64,000 nt of DNA from JABJOE01 sp964344145 (GTDB lineage Bacteria > Patescibacteriota > Patescibacteriia > UBA9934): NCBI GenBank assembly GCA_964344145.1, contig CAYFME010000007.1:4716-68715 (forward strand), in the 5' to 3' direction. Below are positions 30,560 through 38,719 of the stretch, piece after piece (position 1 is the first letter of the stretch; each line of letters opens with the position of its first letter). The notes under the pieces are model-generated. The model ran no database searches, was not told where the DNA came from, and was given only the letters and a program-made list of their open reading frames with translations. The position numbers and the translations under genes were made by a program.

Positions 30560-30789
30560 GCACCCGCACGTAGATCCTATACCGTTGACTCGGGAAGGGT
30601 TGCGTAGCGGGTGCACTTGGTTTTAGAGAAACGTCATCGACTCCGCAGCGAGAGTGCATACGGAGCCGAGAAGGGATGCCTGCTCGCGGCAGCTGAGCGA
30701 CGCCGGCGTTTCAAGGGTTGGGACCACTTGTCATGTGGGTCACTGCCGCGAGAAGGCAAAACAACAATACGCCCCAGCGGACGTATTGT
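30560..30789 (+). other. highly structured 3' region, possible ncRNA
   Basis: The gap between the lipoprotein and the convergent DUF5654 gene has several long-range stems: GCACCCGC/GCGGGTGC (30560-30567, 30607-30614), CTCCG/CGGAG (30641-30665), GCCTG-CTCGCGGCAG with CTGCCGCGAG-A-AGGC (30678-30757, one mismatch), and a closing ACAATACG/CGTATTGT (30764-30789). No open frame of note. It may be a structured RNA or an extended 3' UTR; RNase P, tmRNA and SRP signatures were not found. Confidence 0.4.
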
Positions 30790-30811
30790 CAAGTATCATT
30801 GGACAGAGCGC

Positions 30812-31123
30812 TTAGCTCTTCTTTTTTGTTTCAGTGGTTTTTGAAAGTTTCAGAAGTACGGATGTCATGATGACCAGAACAAGGGTCACGGCGAGCGCGT
30901 AGATGAATTTAGCCATCACCGAGTCTTGCGCAAGAGGATAGTAGGCTTCGATGAAACCTTTAATAGCTTCGTTCCATGCAAGTCCCGCGACAAGTCCGAA
31001 CGCTGCAGTGAGGTAGCTGATTGTTCTTTCTCGGACATCGCTTGCTACCTTTGAGGATCGTTTTTTTACGTCTTTCATATCAACGTCACCATCACCGTCT
31101 GCGTCGAACAGTTTCCAGATCAT
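30812..31123 (-). CDS. DUF5654-like membrane protein with EF-hand motif
   Basis: A 103-residue protein. The N-terminus has a calcium-loop-like DADGDGDVDMKDV, followed by a basic stretch and two membrane helices (about 38-55 and 72-93) with a conserved-looking GLAWNEAIKGFIEAYYP between them. This matches the small DUF5654-type proteins of CPR genomes. It starts one base after the clpB stop, so it is probably co-transcribed with clpB and may belong to the heat-shock unit. Function unknown. Confidence 0.65.
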   Translation of the reverse strand: MIWKLFDADGDGDVDMKDVKKRSSKVASDVRERTISYLTAAFGLVAGLAWNEAIKGFIEAYYPLAQDSVMAKFIYALAVTLVLVIMTSVLLKLSKTTETKKKS

Positions 31124-31124
31124 A

Positions 31125-33758
31125 TTATTTCACGCTGACTTTTACTTTTTCTTTTACAACGTCGATAAGGACGTCTGCTTCTTCCGGCACCTCGTTCTTC
31201 ACAATCTTCATTGCCAATGGATCCAGGATTTCCGTTTGAATGATGCGTTTTAGTGGGCGAGCGCCATACTGCGGATCAAACCCACGTTCCGCAAGGAACT
31301 TGCGCGTCTTTGCGTTTACTTTTAAGTCAATGTGACGCTGTTCTTGCAAGCGCTTTGCAACCTGATCGATCTGTAACTGAACGATTTCAGAGATGTGCTC
31401 CTGCGACAAGGCGTGGAAGAAAATAATGTCGTCGATTCGGTTGAGGAACTCTGGTCGGAACTGTTCACGAAGCTGCTCGATGACCTTGTCTTGTACACCA
31501 TCATGCTCACTCTTGCCGTTTCCATCATCAAATCCAATGTCACCATGCTTTCCTGAGTTGAGGATCATGTCTGAACCAACATTCGATGTCATGATGATGA
31601 TGGTATTTTTGAAGTTGACCTTACGTCCCTTTGCATCGGTCAGATGTCCATCGTCAAGCACTTGCAGCAACATGTTAAAGACGTCCGGGTGTCCTTTTTC
31701 AATCTCGTCGAACAATACGACCGAGTAGGGTCGTCGGCGGATTTTCTCTGTGAGTTGTCCGGCCTCATCGTGACCAATGTATCCTGGAGGCGATCCGATC
31801 ATCTTGCTGACTGAATGCTTTTCCATGTACTCGGACATGTCCACGCGAATGAGCGCGTCTTCATCATCAAACAAGAATTCTGCAAGCGCTTTCGCAAGCT
31901 CGGTTTTACCAACACCCGTTGGGCCCAGGAAGATGAATGATCCAATCGGACGCTTTTCTTCTGAGATGCCTGCGCGCGAACGTCGCAACGCATTGCTGAC
32001 AGCCTTGATCGCTTCTTCCTGACCAATAACGCGCTTTTGTAGATTCTCTTCCATTTGCGCAAGCTTCTCCATTTCGCTCTTGAGCATTTTGGAAACCGGG
32101 ATCTGTGTCCATCGCGCAACAACACCGGCGATTTCCTCTTCGCCGATCTCTTCTGTTAACAATCCACGCTCTTCCTGGAACGATTTAAGCTCTTCTTGTT
32201 TCTTCACGAGCTCCTCACGCTTCTTTGGGATGATGGCGTAGCGAATCTCAGCAACCTTTTCCAAGTCACCTTTACGCTCTTCGATCTCGGACTCATTAGA
32301 AAGCTTGTCGATTTCATCTTTCAGATCACGAATGTTCTGAATGAGGTCTTTTTCGTTTTTCCAGCGGAGCTCGAGTTCACCAGCCTCTTCCTTATGATCG
32401 GCGATGGCTTTCTCGATTTCCTTGAGTCGAGCCTTTGATTTCTTGTCTTTCTCTTTGAGCAATGATTGACGCTCAACCTCAAGACGCATCTCCTCGCGTT
32501 TCAAGCGATCGAGATCTTCGGGCATCGAATCGATTTGCATGCGCAGTGCCGCCGCAGATTCATCAACAAGGTCAATAGCCTTATCTGGCAGATTGCGATC
32601 GGTAATGTAACGCGTGGAAAGATCAACAGCCGCGACAATGGCTGCGTCGCTGATGCGAACACCGTGGTGAATCTCGTATTTCTCTTTGATTCCACGCAGA
32701 ATGGCGACCGCGTCATCGCGCGTTGGCTCATGCACCATGACCGGCTGGAAACGTCGTTCGAGCGCAGCGTCCTTTTCAATATACTTTTGATATTCCTTGA
32801 GTGTTGTGGCTCCAATGACACGCAGCTCGCCGCGGGCGAGGGCGGGCTTGAGCATGTTGGAAGCATCCATTGGCGACTCGTCACCCTTTCCAGCACCTAC
32901 AAGCGTGTGAAGTTCATCAATAAACAAAATCATGCGCCCGTCGGCCTGTTCGATTTCTTTGATAACAGCCTTTAGACGTTCTTCAAACTCACCGCGGAAC
33001 TTTGTTCCAGCAACAAGAGAGCCAAGGTCAAGCGAGATGATCTCACGGTCCTTCAGCATCTCGGGCACGTCTCCGGCAACAATACGCTGTGCAAGCCCCT
33101 CTGCAATCGCTGTTTTACCAACACCCGCTTCACCAACCAGGACAGGATTGTTCTTCGTTCGACGGACGAGCACTTGCATGATGCGGCGAATCTCTTCATC
33201 GCGACCAATAATCGGATCCATTTTTCCTTCACGTGCACGATCGGTGAGATTGATCGAGTACTTTTCCAGTGCTTGGAACTTTGACTCAGGATCAGCGGAG
33301 TCGACCTTTTGATTTCCACGCACTTCTTTGAGCGTTTCCAAAACGCGTTCCTCGTTGATGCCGTGACTTTCAAGGAACTTACTTATTTGTCGATTTGAAT
33401 TGAGTCCAAGCAGTAAGTGCTCTGTTGAAATGTAGTCGTCTCCGAATTCCTTTGCTGTCTTGGCGGCATGTTGCAGCACCTTTGCAAGCATTGGACTCAG
33501 AAGAACTTGCCCCATGCCTGCCTGCCCGAATCCAAAGTTTTTTGGGAGCGACTCGATGATGTGATTGATGTTTTGTCGCAGATCATTCATCGGTGCGCCC
33601 ATTTTTTGCAAAAGCGTCACGACGATTCCGTCGTCTTGATGGGCAAGGGCGGCAAGAAGGTGAATCGGTTCAACTGCTTGCTGACCGTTTTCATTGGCAA
33701 GCATCTGTGCGATCTGAATGGCCTCTTGAGATTTTGAAGTAAAGTTGTTTGGTAACAT
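31125..33758 (-). CDS. clpB: ClpB disaggregase
   Basis: ClpB is a hexameric AAA+ machine that rescues aggregated proteins with DnaK. The 877-residue protein has the Clp N-domain (about 1-145), NBD1 with GEAGVGKTAIAEG, a long coiled-coil middle domain (about 400-530) and NBD2 with GPTGVGKTELAKAL. ATG at 33758 follows AGGAG at an eight-base distance; two short in-frame codons upstream lie in the operator. A CIRCE element overlaps the promoter, so HrcA control is expected. It is followed closely by the DUF5654-like gene. Confidence 0.96.
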   Translation of the reverse strand: MLPNNFTSKSQEAIQIAQMLANENGQQAVEPIHLLAALAHQDDGIVVTLLQKMGAPMNDLRQNINHIIESLPKNFGFGQAGMGQVLLSPMLAKVLQHAAKTAKEFGDDYISTEHLLLGLNSNRQISKFLESHGINEERVLETLKEVRGNQKVDSADPESKFQALEKYSINLTDRAREGKMDPIIGRDEEIRRIMQVLVRRTKNNPVLVGEAGVGKTAIAEGLAQRIVAGDVPEMLKDREIISLDLGSLVAGTKFRGEFEERLKAVIKEIEQADGRMILFIDELHTLVGAGKGDESPMDASNMLKPALARGELRVIGATTLKEYQKYIEKDAALERRFQPVMVHEPTRDDAVAILRGIKEKYEIHHGVRISDAAIVAAVDLSTRYITDRNLPDKAIDLVDESAAALRMQIDSMPEDLDRLKREEMRLEVERQSLLKEKDKKSKARLKEIEKAIADHKEEAGELELRWKNEKDLIQNIRDLKDEIDKLSNESEIEERKGDLEKVAEIRYAIIPKKREELVKKQEELKSFQEERGLLTEEIGEEEIAGVVARWTQIPVSKMLKSEMEKLAQMEENLQKRVIGQEEAIKAVSNALRRSRAGISEEKRPIGSFIFLGPTGVGKTELAKALAEFLFDDEDALIRVDMSEYMEKHSVSKMIGSPPGYIGHDEAGQLTEKIRRRPYSVVLFDEIEKGHPDVFNMLLQVLDDGHLTDAKGRKVNFKNTIIIMTSNVGSDMILNSGKHGDIGFDDGNGKSEHDGVQDKVIEQLREQFRPEFLNRIDDIIFFHALSQEHISEIVQLQIDQVAKRLQEQRHIDLKVNAKTRKFLAERGFDPQYGARPLKRIIQTEILDPLAMKIVKNEVPEEADVLIDVVKEKVKVSVK

Positions 33759-33772
33759 AAAATCGTCTCCTA

Positions 33773-33799
33773 TTAGCACTCTCAATGGTAGACTGCTAA
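33773..33799. promoter_or_regulatory. CIRCE operator (HrcA site) at the clpB promoter
   Basis: TTAGCACTC - nine bases - GACTGCTAA, one mismatch from the CIRCE consensus TTAGCACTC-N9-GAGTGCTAA. The minus-strand promoter TTGACA (33808-33813) - 17 bp - TACCAT (33785-33790) is overlapped by it, so bound HrcA would block transcription. Confidence 0.9.
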
Positions 33800-33832
33800 T
33801 TTTGCTTTGTCAAGAACTTGTCCAGATGCACA

Positions 33833-33860
33833 GTGGCCCTGCCGGAGGGGGCAGGGCCAC
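33833..33860. terminator. GC hairpin after the high-GC membrane gene
   Basis: GTGGCCCTGCC / GGCAGGGCCAC, a perfect 11-bp stem, just beyond the stop of the minus-strand gene at 33878. No U-tract. Confidence 0.55.
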
Positions 33861-33877
33861 AGGGCCACATGTTCGCA

Positions 33878-34420
33878 CTAGTGGTAGCGCGGGTGGGAGA
33901 CGGAGAAGTGGTAGGAGTGGAAGACCATGTCGCCCATCGCGATGAGGAAGAAGGTGACGCAGAAGATGCCACACACGACGGCGCAGAAGCCGGCGAAGCC
34001 AGCGACCTCGGCGAGGTTGCGCACGCGGTGCGTGTACATCGAAGCAGGCATGGGCCAGTTCTTCGGGTGTCCCTTGAGCTCGTGGACGAGCACGAGCAAC
34101 GCGGCGTGCCGGTAGTGCTCGTTGTTCTGGATGCTCCTGCGGAGCCGCTCGCGCGCGTTGTACACGTGCGTGTAGAAGCTGCGGAAGCTCGGCTCCAGAC
34201 CCTCCTTCGACATGAAGTTCAGGGCGTGCCAGAGCTTCCGGCTCGCGAGGTTGATGTCCAGCGTCTCCATGGCGCGGCTGATCGCGTCGCGGACGTTGCG
34301 CTCGACCAGGCGCCGCTCGGGCTCCAGCCAGATGACGTGGATCAGCCACCACGCGACGAAGCCGAGCAAGGCGATGGCGAGGAAGAGACCGGAGACTGAC
34401 ATGAAGGCGGCGGTGTGCAT
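33878..34420 (-). CDS. unrecognised high-GC membrane protein, 180 aa
   Basis: An N-terminal membrane helix (about residues 7-30), a basic helical cytoplasmic-type region (RRLVERNVRDAISRAMETLD, then ARERLRRSIQNNEHYRH) and a second helix (about 140-165), ending SHPRYH. No family is recognised. ATG at 34420 is preferred because AAGGA lies six bases upstream; another ATG at 34426 touches that site. Strongly GC-ending codons. A single-gene cassette between clpB and the DUF2238-like gene, with a promoter containing the same TGTGC motif as at 3755 and 29732. Confidence 0.6.
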   Translation of the reverse strand: MHTAAFMSVSGLFLAIALLGFVAWWLIHVIWLEPERRLVERNVRDAISRAMETLDINLASRKLWHALNFMSKEGLEPSFRSFYTHVYNARERLRRSIQNNEHYRHAALLVLVHELKGHPKNWPMPASMYTHRVRNLAEVAGFAGFCAVVCGIFCVTFFLIAMGDMVFHSYHFSVSHPRYH

Positions 34421-34447
34421 GGTCATTCCTTGGGAAAGGGGCGAGTA

Positions 34448-34476
34448 AAATTAGCACATTGAGCCGCGATTGTCAA
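34448..34476 (-). promoter_or_regulatory. promoter of the 180-aa high-GC gene
   Basis: TTGACA (34471-34476), 17-bp spacer ending TGTGC, TAATTT (34448-34453) on the minus strand. A TAAAAT -10 for the divergent gene lies at 34493-34498. Confidence 0.75.
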
Positions 34477-34507
34477 TGTGCTCTATGTGCCTTAAAATAG
34501 ACCCATT

Positions 34508-34912
34508 ATGACAATGAAAAAGGCTTGGCTTATTATCGGTATCGTTCTTCTCGCGCATGCGATTGGGTTGGTTTTCGACCTGTATGAGCTTATTGAGTGG
34601 TATGACGTTCCTATGCATGCAGGCGGTGGATTTGCCATGGGGGCGCTAGGATTGGCGATTTGGAACGAAGGCATTGAGGAGGTGCGGTTTAAAGGGGCTC
34701 TGCAACGTCATTTGAAATGGTGGCTTGTTCCTGGAATTGTCCTCGGGTTCGTGGCCTTAGTTGGCGTCCTTTGGGAAGTGCATGAATGGCTATTGGATGA
34801 GTTTGTTGGTGGAGGTACGCTGCGCCAACCGGATGTTGCCGATACGATGGCCGACTTTATTTTTGATCTTTTGGGTGGTATAGCTGCTTTGGCTATCTGG
34901 AGACGTAAGTGA
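34508..34912 (+). CDS. small DUF2238/YjdF-like membrane protein
   Basis: The 134-residue protein has four membrane helices with the DUF2238-type conserved polar residues: YDVPMHAGGGFAMGALGL near 32, GVLWEVHEW near 85 and DVADTMADFIFDLLGG near 108. Function unknown; relatives are small integral membrane proteins. Its TGA stop overlaps the first base of palindrome copy b. It is probably transcribed with the TagA/WecG gene. Confidence 0.65.
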   Translation: MTMKKAWLIIGIVLLAHAIGLVFDLYELIEWYDVPMHAGGGFAMGALGLAIWNEGIEEVRFKGALQRHLKWWLVPGIVLGFVALVGVLWEVHEWLLDEFVGGGTLRQPDVADTMADFIFDLLGGIAALAIWRRK

Positions 34913-34939
34913 ACATTTGTGGCGATCGTCACAAATGTT
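34912..34939. repeat. GCGATCGC-type palindrome, copy b
   Basis: AACATTTGTGGC-GATC-GTCACAAATGTT, then GACC. It starts at the last base of the previous stop codon and ends 11 bases before the ATG at 34951. Confidence 0.8.
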
Positions 34940-34950
34940 GACCAACTAGT

Positions 34951-35766
34951 ATGCGTTCACACACGATCCTCAATGTAAAGATCGACGATTTGTCAGACGA
35001 TGAGCTGCGTCAGACGCTTTCAATGTGGCTGGAGTCGTCAAAAGGGAAGGTCATTGTGACGCCAAACGCGGAAATGTTACTTCTGTCGCGTCGCAACCAT
35101 GCATTCTTGTCGCGACTCAATGCCGCAGATCTTTCGTTGCCGGATGCGGTGAGCCTACGTTACGCAGTAGCAGCTTTGACCGATGCGCAACTCGAGCACC
35201 GCCACACCGGCGTTGATACGCTCGAGATCATTGCGGCGCTTTGTCAGAAGCAAGGGAAGCGACTGTTATTGCTCGGGGGTGCGCCAAAGGCGGCTGATGC
35301 GTCTGCGAAGATGTTGTTGGATCGGTACAATGGATTAGATGTCCACGGCATTGATCCTGGCGAGGTGTTGTTCGAAAGCGGTCAAGTACGCATTCCAAGG
35401 GCTATAGAGGTCGTCATTCAGCGTCTTGAACCGGATGTTATTGCTGTTGCTCTCGGCCAACGCAAGCAAGAGGCGTTTATCGATCAATACATGTCGTCGT
35501 TCCCAACGGTGTCATTTATGATCGGTGTTGGCGGGGCGTTTGAAATGATCTCCGGTCAGAAAAAACGCGGACCAAAATGGATGCGTGCTATCGGTCTGGA
35601 GTTCATTTGGCGCGTGTTGATTGAACCTCGTCGAGCTGGTAGGATCATCCGTGCAAGCATAGTCTTTCCGATCGTCGTCGCCGCTGAGTCGGTGAAGAAA
35701 AAACGGTTCATCAAAGCGCTCGGAGGCGTCTTTCCAGAAGTCTTTCGTCAACTGACCAATCGATAA
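34951..35766 (+). CDS. WecG/TagA/CpsF family glycosyltransferase
   Basis: The 271-residue GT26 enzyme adds the second sugar (typically ManNAc-type) to a lipid-linked intermediate. Family features: TPNAEMLLLSRRNHAFLSRL with the catalytic-region DLSLPDAVSLRYA (about 45-60), RHTGVDTLE, LLLLGGAPKAA, ALGQRKQEAFI, IGVGGAFEMISGQKKRGPKWM and GLEFIWRVLIEPRR. It probably acts in the same surface-glycan pathway as the 16-21 kb cluster. Preceded by palindrome copy b and followed directly by gltX. Confidence 0.9.
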   Translation: MRSHTILNVKIDDLSDDELRQTLSMWLESSKGKVIVTPNAEMLLLSRRNHAFLSRLNAADLSLPDAVSLRYAVAALTDAQLEHRHTGVDTLEIIAALCQKQGKRLLLLGGAPKAADASAKMLLDRYNGLDVHGIDPGEVLFESGQVRIPRAIEVVIQRLEPDVIAVALGQRKQEAFIDQYMSSFPTVSFMIGVGGAFEMISGQKKRGPKWMRAIGLEFIWRVLIEPRRAGRIIRASIVFPIVVAAESVKKKRFIKALGGVFPEVFRQLTNR

Positions 35767-35767
35767 T

Positions 35768-37207
35768 ATGTCCAAGCTAGCACGAACAAGAATCGCCCCA
35801 AGTCCAACGGGCTACATGCACATTGGTACTCTGCGAACATCGTTGTTCGACTATTTTTTGGCAAAACAAACCGGTGGTCAGTTTGTGATTCGCATTGAGG
35901 ATACGGACCGTGAACGTTTGGTGGAGGGGGCAACGGAAGCATTGTTGGAGGCGTTTAAGCGTGTTGGCATCGATTACGACGAAGGACCGGACGTTGGCGG
36001 TGATTACGGACCATATGTTCAGTCAGAGCGTTTGGATATTTACCGACCATACGTTGATCAGTTGATCGAGCAAGGTGATGCCTATCCGTGTTTTTGTACA
36101 AAGGAGCGATTGGGTGAGATGCGCGAGCAACAACGTGCTACAAAGCAAACGCCAAAGTATGATCGTCAGTGTCTGTCGTTGTCTAAGGGTGAGGTCACAA
36201 AGCGTTTGGCTGATGGCGAAGCGCACGTCATTCGTATGAAGGTGCCTGATGGTGAGACAACCTTCGACGATGCCGTTCGAGGAACGGTAAAGGTGGATAA
36301 TAGTGACGTTGATGATCAGGTGTTGTTGAAGTCCGATGGGTTTCCGACGTATCACATGGCGGTTGTCGTCGATGATGAACTCATGGATATCACACATATT
36401 CTCCGTGGTGAAGAATGGCTTTCGTCAACGCCGAAGCATGTCATGCTCATGAAGATGCTTGGTTTCTCCCAGCCGACATTCGCGCACGTACCGCTTTTGT
36501 TGAATCCAGACAAAACAAAACTCTCAAAGCGTCAGGGTGACGTTGCTGTAGAAGATTATCTAGATAAAGGGTACCTCCCAGCGGCGTTGATCAATTTCGT
36601 CGGAACGCTCGGCTTTAATCCAACCGGTAATCGTGAGATTTATTCTCTTAACGAACTTGTTGAGATGTTCGACTTGTCGAAGGTTAAGAAGAGTGGGGCA
36701 GTGATGAATATTGAGAAGCTCGACTGGATGAACCAGCAGTATATGAAAGAACTGGGTCTTGATGAAATTGCCGAGGTGGCAGAGCCGTTTGTGAAGGCGG
36801 ATGCAAGTGACGCATTAGTGAAACGCGCGTTGTTTGTTGAGCGTGAGCGTGTGCATCGACTAACGGAGTTTGCGGGTGCTATCAAGCCGTATCTCAAGCA
36901 TAAGAAACCAAAAGCGGAAGAACTTGTTTGGAAAAAGGCTGATGCGACTGATGCCAAAAAACAGCTTGAAGGTGTGCGTGAAGAGATCGGTAACATGCCT
37001 GACGACATCTTTGACGAGATTTCGTACATCGAAGATCGTGTTAAGGCGTATATCGCTGATGGTGGTCTGCAAAACGGAAATGTTCTCTGGCCTCTGCGTG
37101 TCGCCCTTTCTGGCGAAAAGAAATCGGCAAGTCCGTTTGAATTTTTGTGGGTGCTTGGTAGGGAAGAGAGTCTCAAGCGCATTGATAAGGCGTTAAGCGT
37201 GTTATAA
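35768..37207 (+). CDS. gltX: glutamyl-tRNA synthetase
   Basis: A class I synthetase of 479 residues. The HIGH-type motif is in PSPTGYMHIGTLRTSLFDY, then FVIRIEDTDRERLVEGA, and the KMSKS-type loop is in KTKLSKRQGDVAVEDY (about 243). C-terminal anticodon-binding helices follow. No gatCAB genes are in view, so whether it also charges tRNA-Gln cannot be judged. It starts one base after the TagA gene, and its last codons contain the -10 box of the M23 gene. Confidence 0.95.
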   Translation: MSKLARTRIAPSPTGYMHIGTLRTSLFDYFLAKQTGGQFVIRIEDTDRERLVEGATEALLEAFKRVGIDYDEGPDVGGDYGPYVQSERLDIYRPYVDQLIEQGDAYPCFCTKERLGEMREQQRATKQTPKYDRQCLSLSKGEVTKRLADGEAHVIRMKVPDGETTFDDAVRGTVKVDNSDVDDQVLLKSDGFPTYHMAVVVDDELMDITHILRGEEWLSSTPKHVMLMKMLGFSQPTFAHVPLLLNPDKTKLSKRQGDVAVEDYLDKGYLPAALINFVGTLGFNPTGNREIYSLNELVEMFDLSKVKKSGAVMNIEKLDWMNQQYMKELGLDEIAEVAEPFVKADASDALVKRALFVERERVHRLTEFAGAIKPYLKHKKPKAEELVWKKADATDAKKQLEGVREEIGNMPDDIFDEISYIEDRVKAYIADGGLQNGNVLWPLRVALSGEKKSASPFEFLWVLGREESLKRIDKALSVL

Positions 37208-37208
37208 T
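37200..37208 (+). promoter_or_regulatory. extended -10 promoter, leaderless
   Basis: TGT-TATAAT overlaps the end of gltX and lies six bases before the ATG at 37215. Confidence 0.6.
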
Positions 37209-37214
37209 AGGTTC

Positions 37215-38393
37215 ATGAGGAGGTTTACTTCTCTGATATTGCTTCTTTCTTTGGGAATGTGGCCATTCTCAGATTTTGTGGTTGCACAGGAGGCAAGTGT
37301 GGACGACGTGAATGAGTTGCAGGACGAGATCGACGCCCGTGAAGCGCAAATTGACGCCATCAACCGCAAGATCGACGAATATCGTGAACAAATCAACTAT
37401 TATTCCAACCAGTCCGCCTCACTTGCAGCGGACATTGCGCTGATTGAGAACCAAACAGCGCTCCTGGAGCTCGATATCCAGTCAACAGAAGCGCAAGTGG
37501 AAACAAAGGAGCTGGAGCTGGCGATTTTGGAGGAAGCGATAAAGGAACAAGAGGCCAAGATTTCGTATCAGCGCGGCATTCTCGAAGAGATGATCTTTGA
37601 GTTGAATAAGAACGATGGGGTTGGGTTTATTGAGGTCCTGTTTGGTGCAGAGGACTTTAATGAACTGTTTTCCGCGGTTGAGCACTTGGAAAGTGTGAAC
37701 GAGGAGATGAATACGGCTCTTGAGGAGACGCACGAGACGCGTCAACGGCTTTCGGAGAACAAGTTGAAGCAAGAGGAGAATCTTGATGAACTTTTGGCGC
37801 TGCAGGACGAAATGGAGTTGCAGTTGATCCAGTTGGATCAGTCTGCTGAAGCAAAGGAAGTGCTGATTGCAAACACGGAGGCGTCTGAGTCGCAGTATCG
37901 CGTGTTGATGAGTGAGCTTCGCCAGGAGCAGGCGTATATCAATCAGCAGCTTGTTCAGTTGCAGCAAGATTTAGAAGGGAAGATCTCTAGCTTGGACGAA
38001 CTTGGTGACGCGACGATCTTCACCTGGCCTGCAACGGGCATCATCACTGCCATCTTTCACGATCCATCGTATCCATTCCGCCATCTGTTCGAACATGGTG
38101 GGTTGGATGTTGCTATGCCAACGGGGACGCCGATTGAGGCGTCAGCGCCAGGTTACGTTGCTTGGGCACGTACAGGACGGTCGTATGGAAACTACGTGAT
38201 GATTATCCACGCGGATGGCTATGCGACGCTCTACGCTCACTTGTCGAGCATCAATGTAAGTGCTGACCAGTTTGTTTCAAGAGGGCAGGTGATTGGCTAT
38301 TCGGGAAATACGGGACTGTCAACCGGCCCACACCTTCACTTTGAAATCCGCAAGGATGGTATCCCAGTTGATCCCCAGTTGTACTTACAGTAG
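37215..38393 (+). CDS. exported M23 peptidase with coiled coil (EnvC/NlpD-like)
   Basis: The 392-residue protein has a signal peptide (LILLLSLGMWPFSDFVVA), a long coiled coil (about 27-250) and an M23 domain (about 270-392). The M23 ligands and catalytic histidines are present: HGGLDVAMPTGTPI and GPHLHFEIRKDG. Such proteins cut peptidoglycan cross-links or activate amidases during division. The coiled coil suggests control by an FtsEX-type partner, which is inference. Single gene with a leaderless-type promoter. Confidence 0.9.
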   Translation: MRRFTSLILLLSLGMWPFSDFVVAQEASVDDVNELQDEIDAREAQIDAINRKIDEYREQINYYSNQSASLAADIALIENQTALLELDIQSTEAQVETKELELAILEEAIKEQEAKISYQRGILEEMIFELNKNDGVGFIEVLFGAEDFNELFSAVEHLESVNEEMNTALEETHETRQRLSENKLKQEENLDELLALQDEMELQLIQLDQSAEAKEVLIANTEASESQYRVLMSELRQEQAYINQQLVQLQQDLEGKISSLDELGDATIFTWPATGIITAIFHDPSYPFRHLFEHGGLDVAMPTGTPIEASAPGYVAWARTGRSYGNYVMIIHADGYATLYAHLSSINVSADQFVSRGQVIGYSGNTGLSTGPHLHFEIRKDGIPVDPQLYLQ

Positions 38394-38497
38394 GAAAGGT
38401 GACTGCGTCATTTTCGTTTTACGACGCATGTGCGGAGAAGGGTGATGCTGGGCGAGGGAGGTGAAAGGTAGAGAGCTAAGACAAAAAGATGCTTTAG

Positions 38498-38523
38498 ATT
38501 TGTCAGTTATTGTACTGACAAAT
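38498..38523. other. perfect 10-bp hairpin
   Basis: ATTTGTCAGT-tattgt-ACTGACAAAT downstream of the M23 gene, with no U-tract. It may be an operator or a weak transcription end. The 326-base gap 38394-38719 also holds GTATAAG/CTTATAC (38552-38571), a DnaA-box-like TTATACACA (38565-38573) and the site at 38655. Confidence 0.45.
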
Positions 38524-38654
38524 GACATGACCTTATAAATTTTCTTACTAGGTATAAGAAGGACTTATACACAGGTTATTTCACTAATGTTAGTAACGTT
38601 TCGTCCGATTTTCACAACTTCCATGACCCACCCTACGTGGGCGATCAAGCTGTG

Positions 38655-38682
38655 GTGTCGTATAAGATATATTGTGCGACAC
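38655..38682. other. dif-like 28-bp site
   Basis: GTGTCGTATAA, then GATATA, then TTGTGCGACAC. The 11-6-11 layout and the inward ATAA resemble XerCD dif sites, and it lies in one of the few gene-free gaps. The right arm (TTGTG) departs from the usual TTATG, and the symmetric outer arms would also form a plain hairpin that could terminate ftsQ transcription. Confidence 0.25.
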
Positions 38683-38719
38683 ATAGTATTTCAGAGAAAC
38701 AACAGCGCATGCTGCCCTT

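Noticed and set aside
29916..30659. 247-residue open frame antisense to the lipoprotein gene
   Set aside because: Produced by strong GC-ending codon bias; no ribosome site or family features.
30560..30789. RNase P or SRP RNA
   Set aside because: The conserved core sequences of these RNAs were not found.
33810..34457. Long overlapping frames on both strands at the 180-aa membrane gene
   Set aside because: Low-complexity Arg/Pro/Val-rich translations typical of shadow frames; the membrane-protein frame has sensible topology, promoter and ribosome site.
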